A stretch of DNA of 64,000 nt from Melghirimyces profundicolus (GTDB taxonomy: Bacteria; Bacillota; Bacilli; Thermoactinomycetales; DSM-45169): NCBI RefSeq assembly GCF_003054245.1, contig NZ_QBKR01000002.1, positions 62,001-126,000 of the forward strand. Direction: 5' to 3'. Below the pieces are notes generated by a model. It worked only from the letters and a program-made list of their open reading frames with translations. It ran no database searches and was not told the DNA's origin. The position numbers and the translations under genes were made by a program. Below are positions 16,980-25,238 of the stretch, piece by piece (position 1 is the first letter of the stretch; every line of letters begins with the position of its first letter).

Positions 16980-17615
16980 CTAAGAGAGAAGGATGTCCTG
17001 GATGTAAAAGATGCCGAACAGCAGGGAGGCCACCCCGGCTCCGATTCCCAAGGTTCGTCGGAGTCGGTCGAACCGGCCCGCAAAGGTGAAGGGCAAGCCG
17101 ATGACCAGTGCAAAAAAGGCCATCCCCCCGACCGTGCCGCAACCGAACACCAAGATATACAAAACCGCCTCGGTCCAATCCTTCAGCGTGCTCATGGTGA
17201 GTAAAACCAGGGCCCCGCTCCCCGCCATTCCGTGAACCATCCCCACAAAAAAGGATTGGAGGTTCAATTGCTGAGCCGGTTTTTCAAAAGATCCCCCCCG
17301 CTTGTCTTCCGTCTGTTTCCGGAACGTACGAATCGAGGTCCAGCCCAGGACGATCAACATCACCCCCACGGTGCACTCCATGATCAACTCGAGCCGGGGC
17401 GGCACCGCCGTCTTCATCATCACCAGCGGCATTCCGATCATCAGCAGCATCAGGGTGTGTCCCGAACCCCAAAAGATACCGGAAACCGCCGATTTCAACG
17501 CATTTCCCGTTCGGGTGGCAATGGTGGACACGGCGATGAAATGATCCGGATCAAAGGAGTGCCGAAAGCCCAGCAACAACCCGACCCCCAGTACCGACAG
17601 CACTTCAAATGACAT
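16980..17615 (-). CDS. Nickel/cobalt-type permease (UreH/NiCoT-like), probable cobalt importer
   Basis: This 211-residue membrane protein has about six hydrophobic segments. The segment GFRHSFDPDHFIAVSTIATR (16-35) resembles the HAxDADH metal signature in helix 2 of NiCoT/UreH carriers. A second conserved block, FWGSGHTLMLLMIGM, is near 48, and FFVGMVHGMAGSGALVLL (about 122) resembles the helix-5 motif. Placement between cbiA and cbiC under a B12 riboswitch points to Co(II) rather than Ni(II). No CbiMNQO system is present in the window. The ribosome site AGGAGGGG precedes ATG 17615. Confidence 0.82.
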   Translation of the reverse strand: MSFEVLSVLGVGLLLGFRHSFDPDHFIAVSTIATRTGNALKSAVSGIFWGSGHTLMLLMIGMPLVMMKTAVPPRLELIMECTVGVMLIVLGWTSIRTFRKQTEDKRGGSFEKPAQQLNLQSFFVGMVHGMAGSGALVLLTMSTLKDWTEAVLYILVFGCGTVGGMAFFALVIGLPFTFAGRFDRLRRTLGIGAGVASLLFGIFYIQDILLS

Positions 17616-17640
17616 CCTGTCCCCTCCTCTTGTATTCCTG

Positions 17641-19080
17641 TCAGCTTTTCATCCGAACCGCAAGCTTTCCCGCTCCGCCGGACGTTCTCCTCATCCGGTA
17701 TGCCAGACTGGCGGCCACCCACCGGCGGGCCATCTCCGGACGGGAAAGAAAATGAAGATGGGTGTATGCCGCCAAGAGAGCTCCCTCCGCATAGCCTTCA
17801 TACCCGTGCCCGCAGGATCCTTCGGTCCGCCAGGCGGGGCTCCAATCCGGCTTTCCGGAAACCCGGGAGTAGTGAAACTCATGCCCCCGGGCCGTCTCCC
17901 CTTTCGCCAATAACAAAGTCTCTTTCTCCGCCCGCACTTCCCGGTAACCCAAGGCCGCGGCCCGGGGTGTCATTTCAATGTCCGCCGGAATCACCCCCGC
18001 CATGGCGTACCGACGGTGTTGGCGGTCGGTCAATGACCGGCACAGGAACATCCATCCCCCGCATTCGGCATAGGTGGGCAATCCCGCCTCAATCCGGGAA
18101 CGGATCGCGCGCTTCAGCTCCGTGTTCCCGGCAAGCACCCCGGCCAACTCTTCGGGATACCCACCCCCGAGATAAAGTCCGTCGGTCTCCTCCGGCAGAT
18201 CCTTCGATTCCAAAGGGCTGAAAAAGCGCAGTTCGGCTCCAAACAGGCGGAGCAGTTCCAGATTTTCCGCGTAATAAAAGTGAAACGCAGCATCCCGGGC
18301 GACGGCGATGACCGGTTTCGGTTCCTCTTTCGGAAGCCGGCGGGGAAACCGGGGAACGGCGGGAGGTTTCACCGGCGCATTCCGCTCGGCCAACGAGAGT
18401 AAAGCGTCCAGATCGATGTTCGATGTCACCCGATCCGAGAGATGGTTCAGCCATTCCGGCCAGCCGTCTTGCTCCAGGACCGGCACCAGGCCCAGGTGCC
18501 GCTCGGGCAGGGCCAACGATGCCTCCCGGCCAAGGGACCCCAACACGGGGATCCCGCATTCCTTTTCAATCGACGCAGTCAGGATCCGCACATGTCGGTC
18601 GCTCCCCACCCGGTTCAGAATGACGCCCCCGATCTCCACCGCGGGTTCAAACACTTGAAACCCCCGGACGACGGCAGCGGCACTCCGGGCCGCCCCGTGG
18701 GCATCGATCACCAGCACCACAGGGGCATTCAATTCCGCCGCAATTTCCGCCGTGCTCCCTTCATTTCCGTCGGGGTGCTTGCCGTCGAACAATCCCATGA
18801 CCCCTTCCACGATGCACAAATCGGCTCCCCGGGCCCCTCGGATGAACACCTCGCGCATTCCGTCTTTCCCCAGCATCCAGGTGTCCAGATTACGGGAAGA
18901 ACGCCCCGTCACCTTCCCGTGAAACCCGGGGTCGATGTAATCCGGTCCCGCTTTGAACGCCTGAACCCGGATCCCGCGTTTCTTCATGGCCGCCAACAAC
19001 CCCGATGTCACCGTGGTTTTCCCCGCTCCGCTCCCGGTGCCGGCAATCACGAGCCGGGGCGGGTTGGACTCCATCTTCAT
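17641..19080 (-). CDS. cbiA: Cobyrinic acid a,c-diamide synthase (CbiA/CobB)
   Basis: The enzyme uses ATP and glutamine to amidate the a and c acetates. The P-loop AGTGSGAGKTTVTSG is at residues 13-27, followed by FKAGPDYIDPGFH (about 42) and VEGVMGLFDG (about 92). The amidotransferase domain contains LYLGGGYPEELA, then AECGGWMFL with the nucleophilic Cys (about 335), and the late His in AYTHLHFLS. ATG 19080 overlaps the cobA-hemD stop as ATGA; 479 residues is normal length. The open frame upstream overlaps hemD and is not part of it. Confidence 0.95.
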   Translation of the reverse strand: MKMESNPPRLVIAGTGSGAGKTTVTSGLLAAMKKRGIRVQAFKAGPDYIDPGFHGKVTGRSSRNLDTWMLGKDGMREVFIRGARGADLCIVEGVMGLFDGKHPDGNEGSTAEIAAELNAPVVLVIDAHGAARSAAAVVRGFQVFEPAVEIGGVILNRVGSDRHVRILTASIEKECGIPVLGSLGREASLALPERHLGLVPVLEQDGWPEWLNHLSDRVTSNIDLDALLSLAERNAPVKPPAVPRFPRRLPKEEPKPVIAVARDAAFHFYYAENLELLRLFGAELRFFSPLESKDLPEETDGLYLGGGYPEELAGVLAGNTELKRAIRSRIEAGLPTYAECGGWMFLCRSLTDRQHRRYAMAGVIPADIEMTPRAAALGYREVRAEKETLLLAKGETARGHEFHYSRVSGKPDWSPAWRTEGSCGHGYEGYAEGALLAAYTHLHFLSRPEMARRWVAASLAYRMRRTSGGAGKLAVRMKS

Positions 19081-20582
19081 CCTTCTCCCATCGCCTCTGC
19101 CGTACGGGAACGGGTAATCGCTCGGGCGATGGACTGAACCAGTTCCTCCGGAGTGGATTCCGAGAGACCCACCTCCACCTCCAACCCCTGTTTCCGGGCG
19201 GCTTCCGCCGCGAGGGATCCCATACAGGCCACCCGGACCCGGCCAAACAGGGATCTCCGGTCCATTCCAAGCTTTGTCAAGCCTTCCATCATCGCCTCCA
19301 CCATGTGGGAGTTTGAAAAAACCACCCAATCCAACCTTTCTTCCAGCCGTTCGGCCCCCGTTTTCGCCACCGGCCGGTGTTCCCCCAGCCGGATGGTTCG
19401 CAGGTTGGGAAACCGACGGTTGAACCGGAATGTCCAACGTTTCTCCAGTGGGTGCGTATGAAGGAGAAGAGCGGTCCCCTCTGCCGGACGGGAAACAGGC
19501 CCGTCCACTTCTGTTTCGGCCCGGATCCCGAACCGCTTCAACCCCTCCTCCGCTTCACGGTCCGGGGTAAAGATCCGAAACCGCTCCAGCGACCGGATAT
19601 CCTTCGTTTCCAGAAACCGCTCCAAGAACAGTTTCACCGCCGGTTCATCCGCGTACAGCAGAGCTTCGGATTCCGGCAAACAACGGAGTGCCTCTTCCAT
19701 TCCCGGGAGGGAGACCGTCTCCGACACAGGGAAGTCGACGGCTTCTCCTCCCAGTTCTTCCACCCGGTTCGCAAGCCGTCCCCGCTCGTTCCGGCTCCGG
19801 GGGATGAGAATGCGCTGACCGAACAAAGGCTTATCCTCAAACCAGGCCAACTCCCCTCGTTTCAGGACCACCTGCCCGACCACGATCACCGCAGGTGCCC
19901 GAAAACCCGTTTCCCGAACCTTTTGTACGATATTGGCCAGGGTTCCGGTGAGGGTCTGCTGGTCGGCGCGAGTCCCCCAACGGACCAGGGCGACCGGGGT
20001 GTCCGGCGACCGTCCGTGCTTCAACAACGCATCACGGATGGTGGGAAGATGTTTCACCCCCATCAGGATCACGAGGGTTTCCGCTCCCTTGGCCAAATGC
20101 TCCCAACATACCGAATTTTGCTTTTTATCCGGATGCTCATGCCCCGTCACGACCGTGTACGATGAGCCCGCATCCCGGTGGGTGACGGGAATCCCCGCGT
20201 AGGCGGGAACCGCCGTTGACGATGAGATCCCCGGAATCACTTCAAATGGAATCCCCTCTTTTTTCAAGAATGCCGCTTCCTCCCCGCCCCGTCCGAAAAC
20301 AAAAGGATCCCCCCCTTTCAACCGGACAACGGTGGCCCCGGTTTTTGAGTGTTCCAAGAGCATTTGATGGATCTGCTCCTGTGTCATTCCCGGCCGGTCG
20401 GGCCTTTTCCCCACATCGATCTTCCGGCAGTGCGGGGACGCCTCTGTCAGAAGCCGGGGATTGACAAGCCGGTCATAGAGAACGACATCCGCCTCTCTGA
20501 GCATTTTTTGTCCCCTGACGGTGAGCAGTCCCGGATCTCCCGGACCCGCCCCCACGATCAAGACCCTCCCTCTTCTTTTCAT
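19077..20582 (-). CDS. Uroporphyrinogen-III C-methyltransferase fused to uroporphyrinogen-III synthase (CobA-HemD)
   Basis: The first gene of the operon encodes 501 residues. The N-terminal half (1-245) is the SUMT methylase producing precorrin-2: VGAGPGDPGLLTVRG (10-24), DVVLYDRLV, VVRLKGGDPFVFGRGGEEA (about 83-101) and GISSSTAVPAYAGIPVTHR. The C-terminal half (about 250-500) is HemD-like: FGQRILIPRSRNERGRLANRVEELGGEAVDFP, and LDWVVFSNSHMVEAMM near 425. ATG 20582 has an excellent ribosome site (GGGAGGTGAAACC). The precorrin-2 dehydrogenase needed to feed CbiX is not seen and must be elsewhere. Confidence 0.93.
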   Translation of the reverse strand: MKRRGRVLIVGAGPGDPGLLTVRGQKMLREADVVLYDRLVNPRLLTEASPHCRKIDVGKRPDRPGMTQEQIHQMLLEHSKTGATVVRLKGGDPFVFGRGGEEAAFLKKEGIPFEVIPGISSSTAVPAYAGIPVTHRDAGSSYTVVTGHEHPDKKQNSVCWEHLAKGAETLVILMGVKHLPTIRDALLKHGRSPDTPVALVRWGTRADQQTLTGTLANIVQKVRETGFRAPAVIVVGQVVLKRGELAWFEDKPLFGQRILIPRSRNERGRLANRVEELGGEAVDFPVSETVSLPGMEEALRCLPESEALLYADEPAVKLFLERFLETKDIRSLERFRIFTPDREAEEGLKRFGIRAETEVDGPVSRPAEGTALLLHTHPLEKRWTFRFNRRFPNLRTIRLGEHRPVAKTGAERLEERLDWVVFSNSHMVEAMMEGLTKLGMDRRSLFGRVRVACMGSLAAEAARKQGLEVEVGLSESTPEELVQSIARAITRSRTAEAMGEG

Positions 20583-20617
20583 GGTTTCACCTCCCGGGAA
20601 AGTCCCCTGAGTTCCTT

Positions 20618-20654
20618 CCACAAAACGGAAAACGCATCCTAAAAGGATGCGTTT
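20618..20654 (-). terminator. Intrinsic terminator in the riboswitch expression platform
   Basis: On the minus strand a perfect 10-bp stem (AAACGCATCC/GGATGCGTTT) with a 5-nt loop is followed by a short T-rich run (TCCGTTTTG). It lies between the aptamer and the cobA-hemD start, so it is the likely B12-dependent switch. The T-run is weak and interrupted. Two more palindromes (GGGACGTCCC near 20700 and GGACGATCGTCC near 20672) lie between and could take part in antitermination. Confidence 0.7.
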
Positions 20655-20744
20655 ATGTACACGACAGGACGATCGTCCCCTGCAAAAAAAGAACACGGGA
20701 CGTCCCTGACTCACCTCCCCATCCTCGTAGGTACCAACGGCGGT

Positions 20745-20908
20745 CAAGAACAGGCAGGTCTCCTGGCTGATGGTCATCGCTCCCTGCGTCTTCCCGTTCC
20801 GAAGAACAGTGACATCGTGCAGGTCGCTCCCAATCACAGTGGCGGGACCGCATCGGATTCTCACCGATTTCCCTTTTAAGCCGGCGCAATGTCCGGCACC
20901 TGTTCTTT
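20745..20908 (-). promoter_or_regulatory. Cobalamin (adenosylcobalamin) riboswitch aptamer
   Basis: The minus strand carries the B12 box AGCCAGGAGACCTGCC (20753-20768). The closing P1 strands AAGAACAGG (20899-20907) and CCTGTTCTT are perfectly complementary. Other conserved elements are GCCGG...CCGGC, the GAGAATCCGATGCGGTCCCGCCACTG core and GGGAAGACGCAGGGAGCGATGACC. It sits 163 nt upstream of the cobA-hemD start, so high cobalamin should turn off the entire operon. Confidence 0.96.
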
Positions 20909-20931
20909 TCCCTATTCACTTGTCTGATTCC

Positions 20932-20960
20932 ACTATATCCAATCTGAAACGATCTGTCCA
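20932..20960 (-). promoter_or_regulatory. Sigma-A-type promoter of the cobalamin operon
   Basis: On the minus strand TGGACA (20955-20960) and TATAGT (20932-20937) are separated by 17 bp. Transcription would begin about 15 nt upstream of the aptamer P1 strand, which fits a riboswitch leader. Confidence 0.65.
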
Positions 20961-21008
20961 ACACCGGAAAAACAAATTTTTTCGTGTTCATGCACCAGAG
21001 CGGCTTCT

Positions 21009-21824
21009 TTACGAAAAAATCAACACCAACGGTCCGACGATGAAGCAATAGACGGCAAAAATGATGAGGTTGCCCTGACGCATGACGTTCATGAACCATT
21101 TCAGGGAAAAGTAGGACGCAACCAGCGACGCGAAGAAAGCCACCATATAGGGGAGGAACATTCCGGGACTTTTCATCACTTGCAGGATGCCTTCGCTCTC
21201 CAGCAACATCCCTCCCAGGCTGACGGGGATGAACAGCAGAAAAGAAAAGCGCAGCGCAGTCTCCTGTTTCAGCCCGATCAGCATCCCGGCCACGATGGTG
21301 GCGCCGGAACGGCTGATCCCGGGAATCAGGGCGATCGCCTGGGCGAACCCGATGATGAGCGCTTCCTTGACGGTGAGGTCCCCGTCGTTCTTCCGTCCTT
21401 TCAGGTTCCGGATGATAAAAAGCGCCACCGCGGTCACCAGGAGGGTCCCCCCGATCGTTTTCACTCCCGTCAGATGTTCCTCGATCACGTCGTTGAACAG
21501 TACCCCGAGCACGGCGGCGGGAACGGTTCCGAGAATGATGAAGAGAACAAACTGAAAGTCATCCTTGTTCTCCGAACGTTGCTCCTTGAGATAGAGAAGA
21601 GAGTTTCGGGCCAGCCGGCTCAGGTCCTCCCGGTAAATCAGCAACACGGCCAGGAGCGAGGCGAAGTTGACCAACACCGCAAAACCCAGCTGTTTCTGTC
21701 CTTCAATCCCCACCCCGAAGTAATGGTACAGGAGCAGGAGATGACCGCTGGATGAAACCGGGATCGGTTCCGTGATCCCTTGAATGAGTCCCAGGAAAAA
21801 AAACTTGATGGTTTCCAGTAACAT
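21009..21824 (-). CDS. uppP: Undecaprenyl-diphosphatase (UppP/BacA)
   Basis: This integral membrane phosphatase recycles undecaprenyl pyrophosphate for cell-wall synthesis and can confer bacitracin resistance. It has 271 residues and about eight hydrophobic segments. The signature [19 protein letters not shown] (residues 14-32) and [21 protein letters not shown] (about 150-170) contain the catalytic Glu-rich and PGxSRS motifs. ATG 21824 is chosen because AAGGAGGAGCAC precedes it; the open frame extends 13 codons further. It is on the same strand as, but transcribed separately from, the B12 operon. Confidence 0.95.
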   Translation of the reverse strand: MLLETIKFFFLGLIQGITEPIPVSSSGHLLLLYHYFGVGIEGQKQLGFAVLVNFASLLAVLLIYREDLSRLARNSLLYLKEQRSENKDDFQFVLFIILGTVPAAVLGVLFNDVIEEHLTGVKTIGGTLLVTAVALFIIRNLKGRKNDGDLTVKEALIIGFAQAIALIPGISRSGATIVAGMLIGLKQETALRFSFLLFIPVSLGGMLLESEGILQVMKSPGMFLPYMVAFFASLVASYFSLKWFMNVMRQGNLIIFAVYCFIVGPLVLIFS

Positions 21825-22045
21825 GTGCTCCTCCTTCAACATCCCCATTGGATTGATCAACATGAATAAGATACATCAATGGGAGAACATGAACAATACG
21901 ACTTTCCTTTTAATTTGACATGGTCCCGGCGGGGATTCCCCAGCCACCGGGCGTCTCTGTTCGGTATTTAAAAATAAAAAAAGGATTATAAGTTAGTCAG
22001 ACGAATATTTTATTATTCCGAAATGAAAAGGGTGATTTTTACAAA

Positions 22046-23746
22046 ATGAGAAGAAAAACGGTCATTGCCTTGCTGGCGGCCTCCCTCCTGCTCGGAACCA
22101 CGCCCTCCTGGACGGGCGCCGCTTCCGCCCCCCGGGACAAATCCAAGCAACAATTTCAAACCCGAAGCGAGGGGACACTGAAAGTCCGGTACGATCGAAG
22201 GGAAGTCCCCGTTTTCGTGTCCGGCAAACTGGAGCAAGAAGAAAGTTCCCGTGCCGCGGACGCTCTCCGCTTTCTTGACCGACACAGGGATTTCTTCAAA
22301 ATGAACCGGCCGGAACGGGATCTGAAAGTGATCCAAACGGAAAAAGATGACCGGGGCTTCACCCATATCCGGTTCCAGCAAATGAAGAACGGCATTCCCG
22401 TCGACGGTGCGGTCATCGCAGTCCATTTCGACAAAGAGAACACCGTACGCACGGTAAACGGTCATTTCCGAGCTGCCGTGGATGATGCGGCCCTTGACAC
22501 CAACACCCAGGTATCCGAAGAAACAGCGGTGCAAAAAGCAAAACGGGCCGTTTCCGCACCCGAAAACCTCAATTATGAACCCCAGACCGAACTTGTCGTC
22601 TATCCCTTCAACGAGACTCATCATCTGACCTATAAAGTCAACCTCAACTTCTTCGGGAAAGAACCGGGCAACTGGTTTGTCTACGTGGACGCGAAAACCG
22701 GGCACGTGGTGGATCAATACAACGCCATCATGGACGCCGGGGAACTGAAGCCGGCCACGGCTTCCGGTATCGGGGTCAAAGGGGATCACCGGGTCCTGCA
22801 TGTCTCCCACCAAAAACCCGTGGATGAAAACAGACGGACTTTTTTCATGAGAGATATTTCCCACCCGTCGTTGGATGGGATTCTCACGTACGATTTCCAG
22901 AACCAGTGGCGCTCCCCGACCAACCAGCTTCCGGGGCAACTGTTCACCGACGGTGACACCTCCTGGAAGGATCCTTATCAGGCTGCGGCGGTGGACGCCC
23001 ATTACAACTCGGAAATCGTGTACGACTACTTCCTTGAAAAACACGGACGGAATTCCATCGATGGAAAAGGGATGCCCATCGTCTCCACGGTTCATTATGG
23101 AGAAGACTATAACAATGCCTTCTGGAACGGACAACAGATGACCTACGGGGACGGAGACGGCAAATTCTTCATTCCTCTGTCCGCCGGCCTGGATGTCGCC
23201 GCCCACGAGATGACCCACGGAGTGACGACCCACTCCGCCAACCTTCGTTACCGTTTTCAATCCGGTGCTTTGAACGAAGCTTTTTCCGATATCTTCGGAG
23301 CACTGATTGATGATGAGGATTGGGAGATCGGCGAAGACATCATGGCACCCGACGCGATCGCTTCAGGAAGGACCTCCCTCCGCAGCCTGGAAGAACCGGG
23401 GAAATACAAGGTGAATCAAGCCTACTGGCCCTACGGGGACGGTTCCGGAAACTACCCCGCCCACATGGACGAATACTATGACCTGCCGCTTGAACTGGAC
23501 AACGGCGGAGTGCACATCAACTCCTCCATTATCAACCACGCCGCCTATCTCATCGGTGAAGAGATCGGAAAGGAGAAACTGGGTGACATCTGCTACCGGG
23601 CATTAACCGCCTATCTCACACCCGATTCCGACTTCTCCGATGCGCGGGACGCCCTCATTCAAGCAGCCTCGGATCTCTACGGCGAATCAAGTGCGGAACA
23701 AAAAACGGTCGAGTCCGGGTTGGATGCGGTCGGCATCCGACAGTAA
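22046..23746 (+). CDS. Secreted M4 family metalloprotease (thermolysin/bacillolysin type)
   Basis: A 566-residue preproenzyme. A Sec signal peptide covers about residues 1-27 (RRKTVIALLAASLLLG...GAASA). An FTP/PepSY propeptide (about 35-215) precedes the mature protease. The zinc motif HEMTH is at 387-391, the third ligand E411 lies in GALNEAFSDIFG, and the transition-state His lies in GGVHINSSIINHAAYL. The catalytic domain ends with GLDAVGIRQ as in thermolysin-family enzymes. The gene stands alone, divergent from uppP, with AAGGGTGAT as ribosome site and a bidirectional terminator immediately after. Confidence 0.95.
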   Translation: MRRKTVIALLAASLLLGTTPSWTGAASAPRDKSKQQFQTRSEGTLKVRYDRREVPVFVSGKLEQEESSRAADALRFLDRHRDFFKMNRPERDLKVIQTEKDDRGFTHIRFQQMKNGIPVDGAVIAVHFDKENTVRTVNGHFRAAVDDAALDTNTQVSEETAVQKAKRAVSAPENLNYEPQTELVVYPFNETHHLTYKVNLNFFGKEPGNWFVYVDAKTGHVVDQYNAIMDAGELKPATASGIGVKGDHRVLHVSHQKPVDENRRTFFMRDISHPSLDGILTYDFQNQWRSPTNQLPGQLFTDGDTSWKDPYQAAAVDAHYNSEIVYDYFLEKHGRNSIDGKGMPIVSTVHYGEDYNNAFWNGQQMTYGDGDGKFFIPLSAGLDVAAHEMTHGVTTHSANLRYRFQSGALNEAFSDIFGALIDDEDWEIGEDIMAPDAIASGRTSLRSLEEPGKYKVNQAYWPYGDGSGNYPAHMDEYYDLPLELDNGGVHINSSIINHAAYLIGEEIGKEKLGDICYRALTAYLTPDSDFSDARDALIQAASDLYGESSAEQKTVESGLDAVGIRQ

Positions 23747-23751
23747 CGAAG

Positions 23752-23779
23752 AAAGCTCCCTTCTTCTGAAGGGAGCTTT
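23752..23779. terminator. Bidirectional Rho-independent terminator
   Basis: A perfect 12-bp stem (AAAGCTCCCTTC/GAAGGGAGCTTT) with a TTCT loop sits between the convergent protease gene and the N-demethylase cluster. Both sides are A/T-rich, so it can serve both strands. Confidence 0.9.
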
Positions 23780-23786
23780 AGCTTTC

Positions 23787-24752
23787 TTAAAGGTCCAGGA
23801 CCAGCTTTTCACACTGTGCCCGCGACACGCAGGTCAGCATGCGGTGGTGAGCCCGCTTCTCCTCTCCCGTCAGGAATTCATCCCGGTGGTCCACTTCCCC
23901 CTCCAGAACACTCACGGCACAGGTGCCGCACCGCCCCATCCGGCAGGAATGGGGAGCCTTCACTCCCGCCCGGAGCAAAACATCCAACAACGACCGGTCC
24001 TTGGGAACATGAAGCAGACGGCCGCTTTTCTTTAACTCCACCTCAAAAGGCTCCGGGTCACAGACGACCGGGGGCGAAAAGAGTTCCCAATGGATGCTTT
24101 TCTCCGGATATCCGAACCGGACCGCCGCCCCGGAAAACTGCCGCACCATCGATCCGGGTCCGCAGAAGTACAAATGGGTGCCGATCCGTTGGTCCAACAG
24201 AGGTTCCGGTGTCATCCGCTCTCCGTTGCCGGAGAAGTAAAAGCGGCACCGGTCCCCGTATCGGGAGCGGATCCGTGAATAAAAGGCACACCGGGACCGG
24301 GAGGGTGCGGCATAATGCAATTCAAAAGAGGCCCCTTTCGCCTCCAGGTCGGCCATCATGGAAAGAAAGGGGGTGATCCCGATCCCCGCCGCACAGAGGA
24401 CATGATGCTTGGCGCGACGGCTCAGGGGGAAGCGGTTGACCGGCCAGCCGATTTCAAGCTCCGTCCCCTCCCGGACCCGATGATGCCAGTAATGAGAGCC
24501 GCCCCTGGAATTCTCCCGCAACCGGACCGCGATCTGATAGGAGTCCGTCCGGTGGGGATCCCCGCACAGGGAATAAGGGCGTTGGATGACGGATCCTTCT
24601 GTGCGCAGGATGGTCGTGACGTGGGCTCCTCCCCCGAATGCGGGCAGAGAACTCCCCTCCGCCGGAAGGAGGATGAACCGCTTGATCGATGGCGTTTCCC
24701 GGTGGATCTCTCCGACGACTACGCGAATGGTGGATGGATGTGACAAAGGCAA
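23787..24752 (-). CDS. PDR/VanB-type oxidoreductase (FMN/FAD, NAD(P)H, 2Fe-2S), electron-transfer subunit of an oxidative N-demethylase
   Basis: The 321-residue protein has a flavin-binding domain (RPYSLCGDP, about 58-66), a nucleotide-binding domain (LCAAGIGITPFLSMMADLE, about 118; YFCGPGSMVRQF, about 193) and a C-terminal plant-type ferredoxin domain with cysteines 270, 275, 278 and 308. It would pass electrons from NAD(P)H to the heme oxygenase encoded 15 nt and two genes upstream. Comparable reductases are part of phthalate dioxygenase and dimethylamine monooxygenase systems. It is the last gene of the cluster. Confidence 0.87.
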   Translation of the reverse strand: MPLSHPSTIRVVVGEIHRETPSIKRFILLPAEGSSLPAFGGGAHVTTILRTEGSVIQRPYSLCGDPHRTDSYQIAVRLRENSRGGSHYWHHRVREGTELEIGWPVNRFPLSRRAKHHVLCAAGIGITPFLSMMADLEAKGASFELHYAAPSRSRCAFYSRIRSRYGDRCRFYFSGNGERMTPEPLLDQRIGTHLYFCGPGSMVRQFSGAAVRFGYPEKSIHWELFSPPVVCDPEPFEVELKKSGRLLHVPKDRSLLDVLLRAGVKAPHSCRMGRCGTCAVSVLEGEVDHRDEFLTGEEKRAHHRMLTCVSRAQCEKLVLDL

Positions 24753-24767
24753 CCCCCCGTTTCCGTC

Positions 24768-25238
24768 TCAGATGATGACAAATCCGTAGCAGGCGTCGTG
24801 GAGACGGGAATAGTGCGAGCTGACCTCCAGCTTTTCCCCGCATTCCCGGCACGGAATCTCCGCATCTTCCCCGGCCCGGTTGATGGTATGGCACCGGGCG
24901 CAGAAGACCCTCTTTTCCCGGGGGCCGACCCCTTTCACCTGCATTTCCTCTTCCGTAAAGCCGACCCGTTCCGCGAGCCGGAAAAGGGGTTTCACCCGTT
25001 CCCACTTCCCCGCGATGTACAGGCAGGTTCCCATCTTTTGCGCCGACAGCCAATCTTCCAGCCCCTTGTCCAGATGGGGGGAATCTTGAAAGAAACGAAG
25101 CTCGATCGGTACCTCCCCGTCATTCAGGGACTCCCAAACCGGCTGGATCTCCCCGTACCCTTCCGAGTCGGTCAGCAAAATGTACTTGCGGCGGCCCGGA
25201 ACCACGGTCAACGACTCTGTCCAACCGCGACCCGTCAT
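24768..25238 (-). CDS. DmmA-like subunit of dimethylamine monooxygenase-type system
   Basis: The 156-residue protein resembles the DmmA family: YILLTDSEGYGEI near the N-terminus, FFQDSPHLDKGLEDWLSAQKMGTCLYIAGKWE in the middle and a zinc-ribbon-like pair CARCHTINRAGEDAEIPCREC (Cys about 112, 115, 130, 133). The position between the heme-oxygenase gene (4-nt ATGA overlap) and the reductase matches dmm clusters. Its biochemical role is not defined by the sequence. The family assignment rests on these blocks and context. Confidence 0.75.
   Translation of the reverse strand: MTGRGWTESLTVVPGRRKYILLTDSEGYGEIQPVWESLNDGEVPIELRFFQDSPHLDKGLEDWLSAQKMGTCLYIAGKWERVKPLFRLAERVGFTEEEMQVKGVGPREKRVFCARCHTINRAGEDAEIPCRECGEKLEVSSHYSRLHDACYGFVII

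Noticed and set aside
22013-23260. Long minus-strand open frame opposite the M4 protease
   Set aside because: Fully antisense to a recognised secreted protease with all catalytic motifs; no homology signal of its own.
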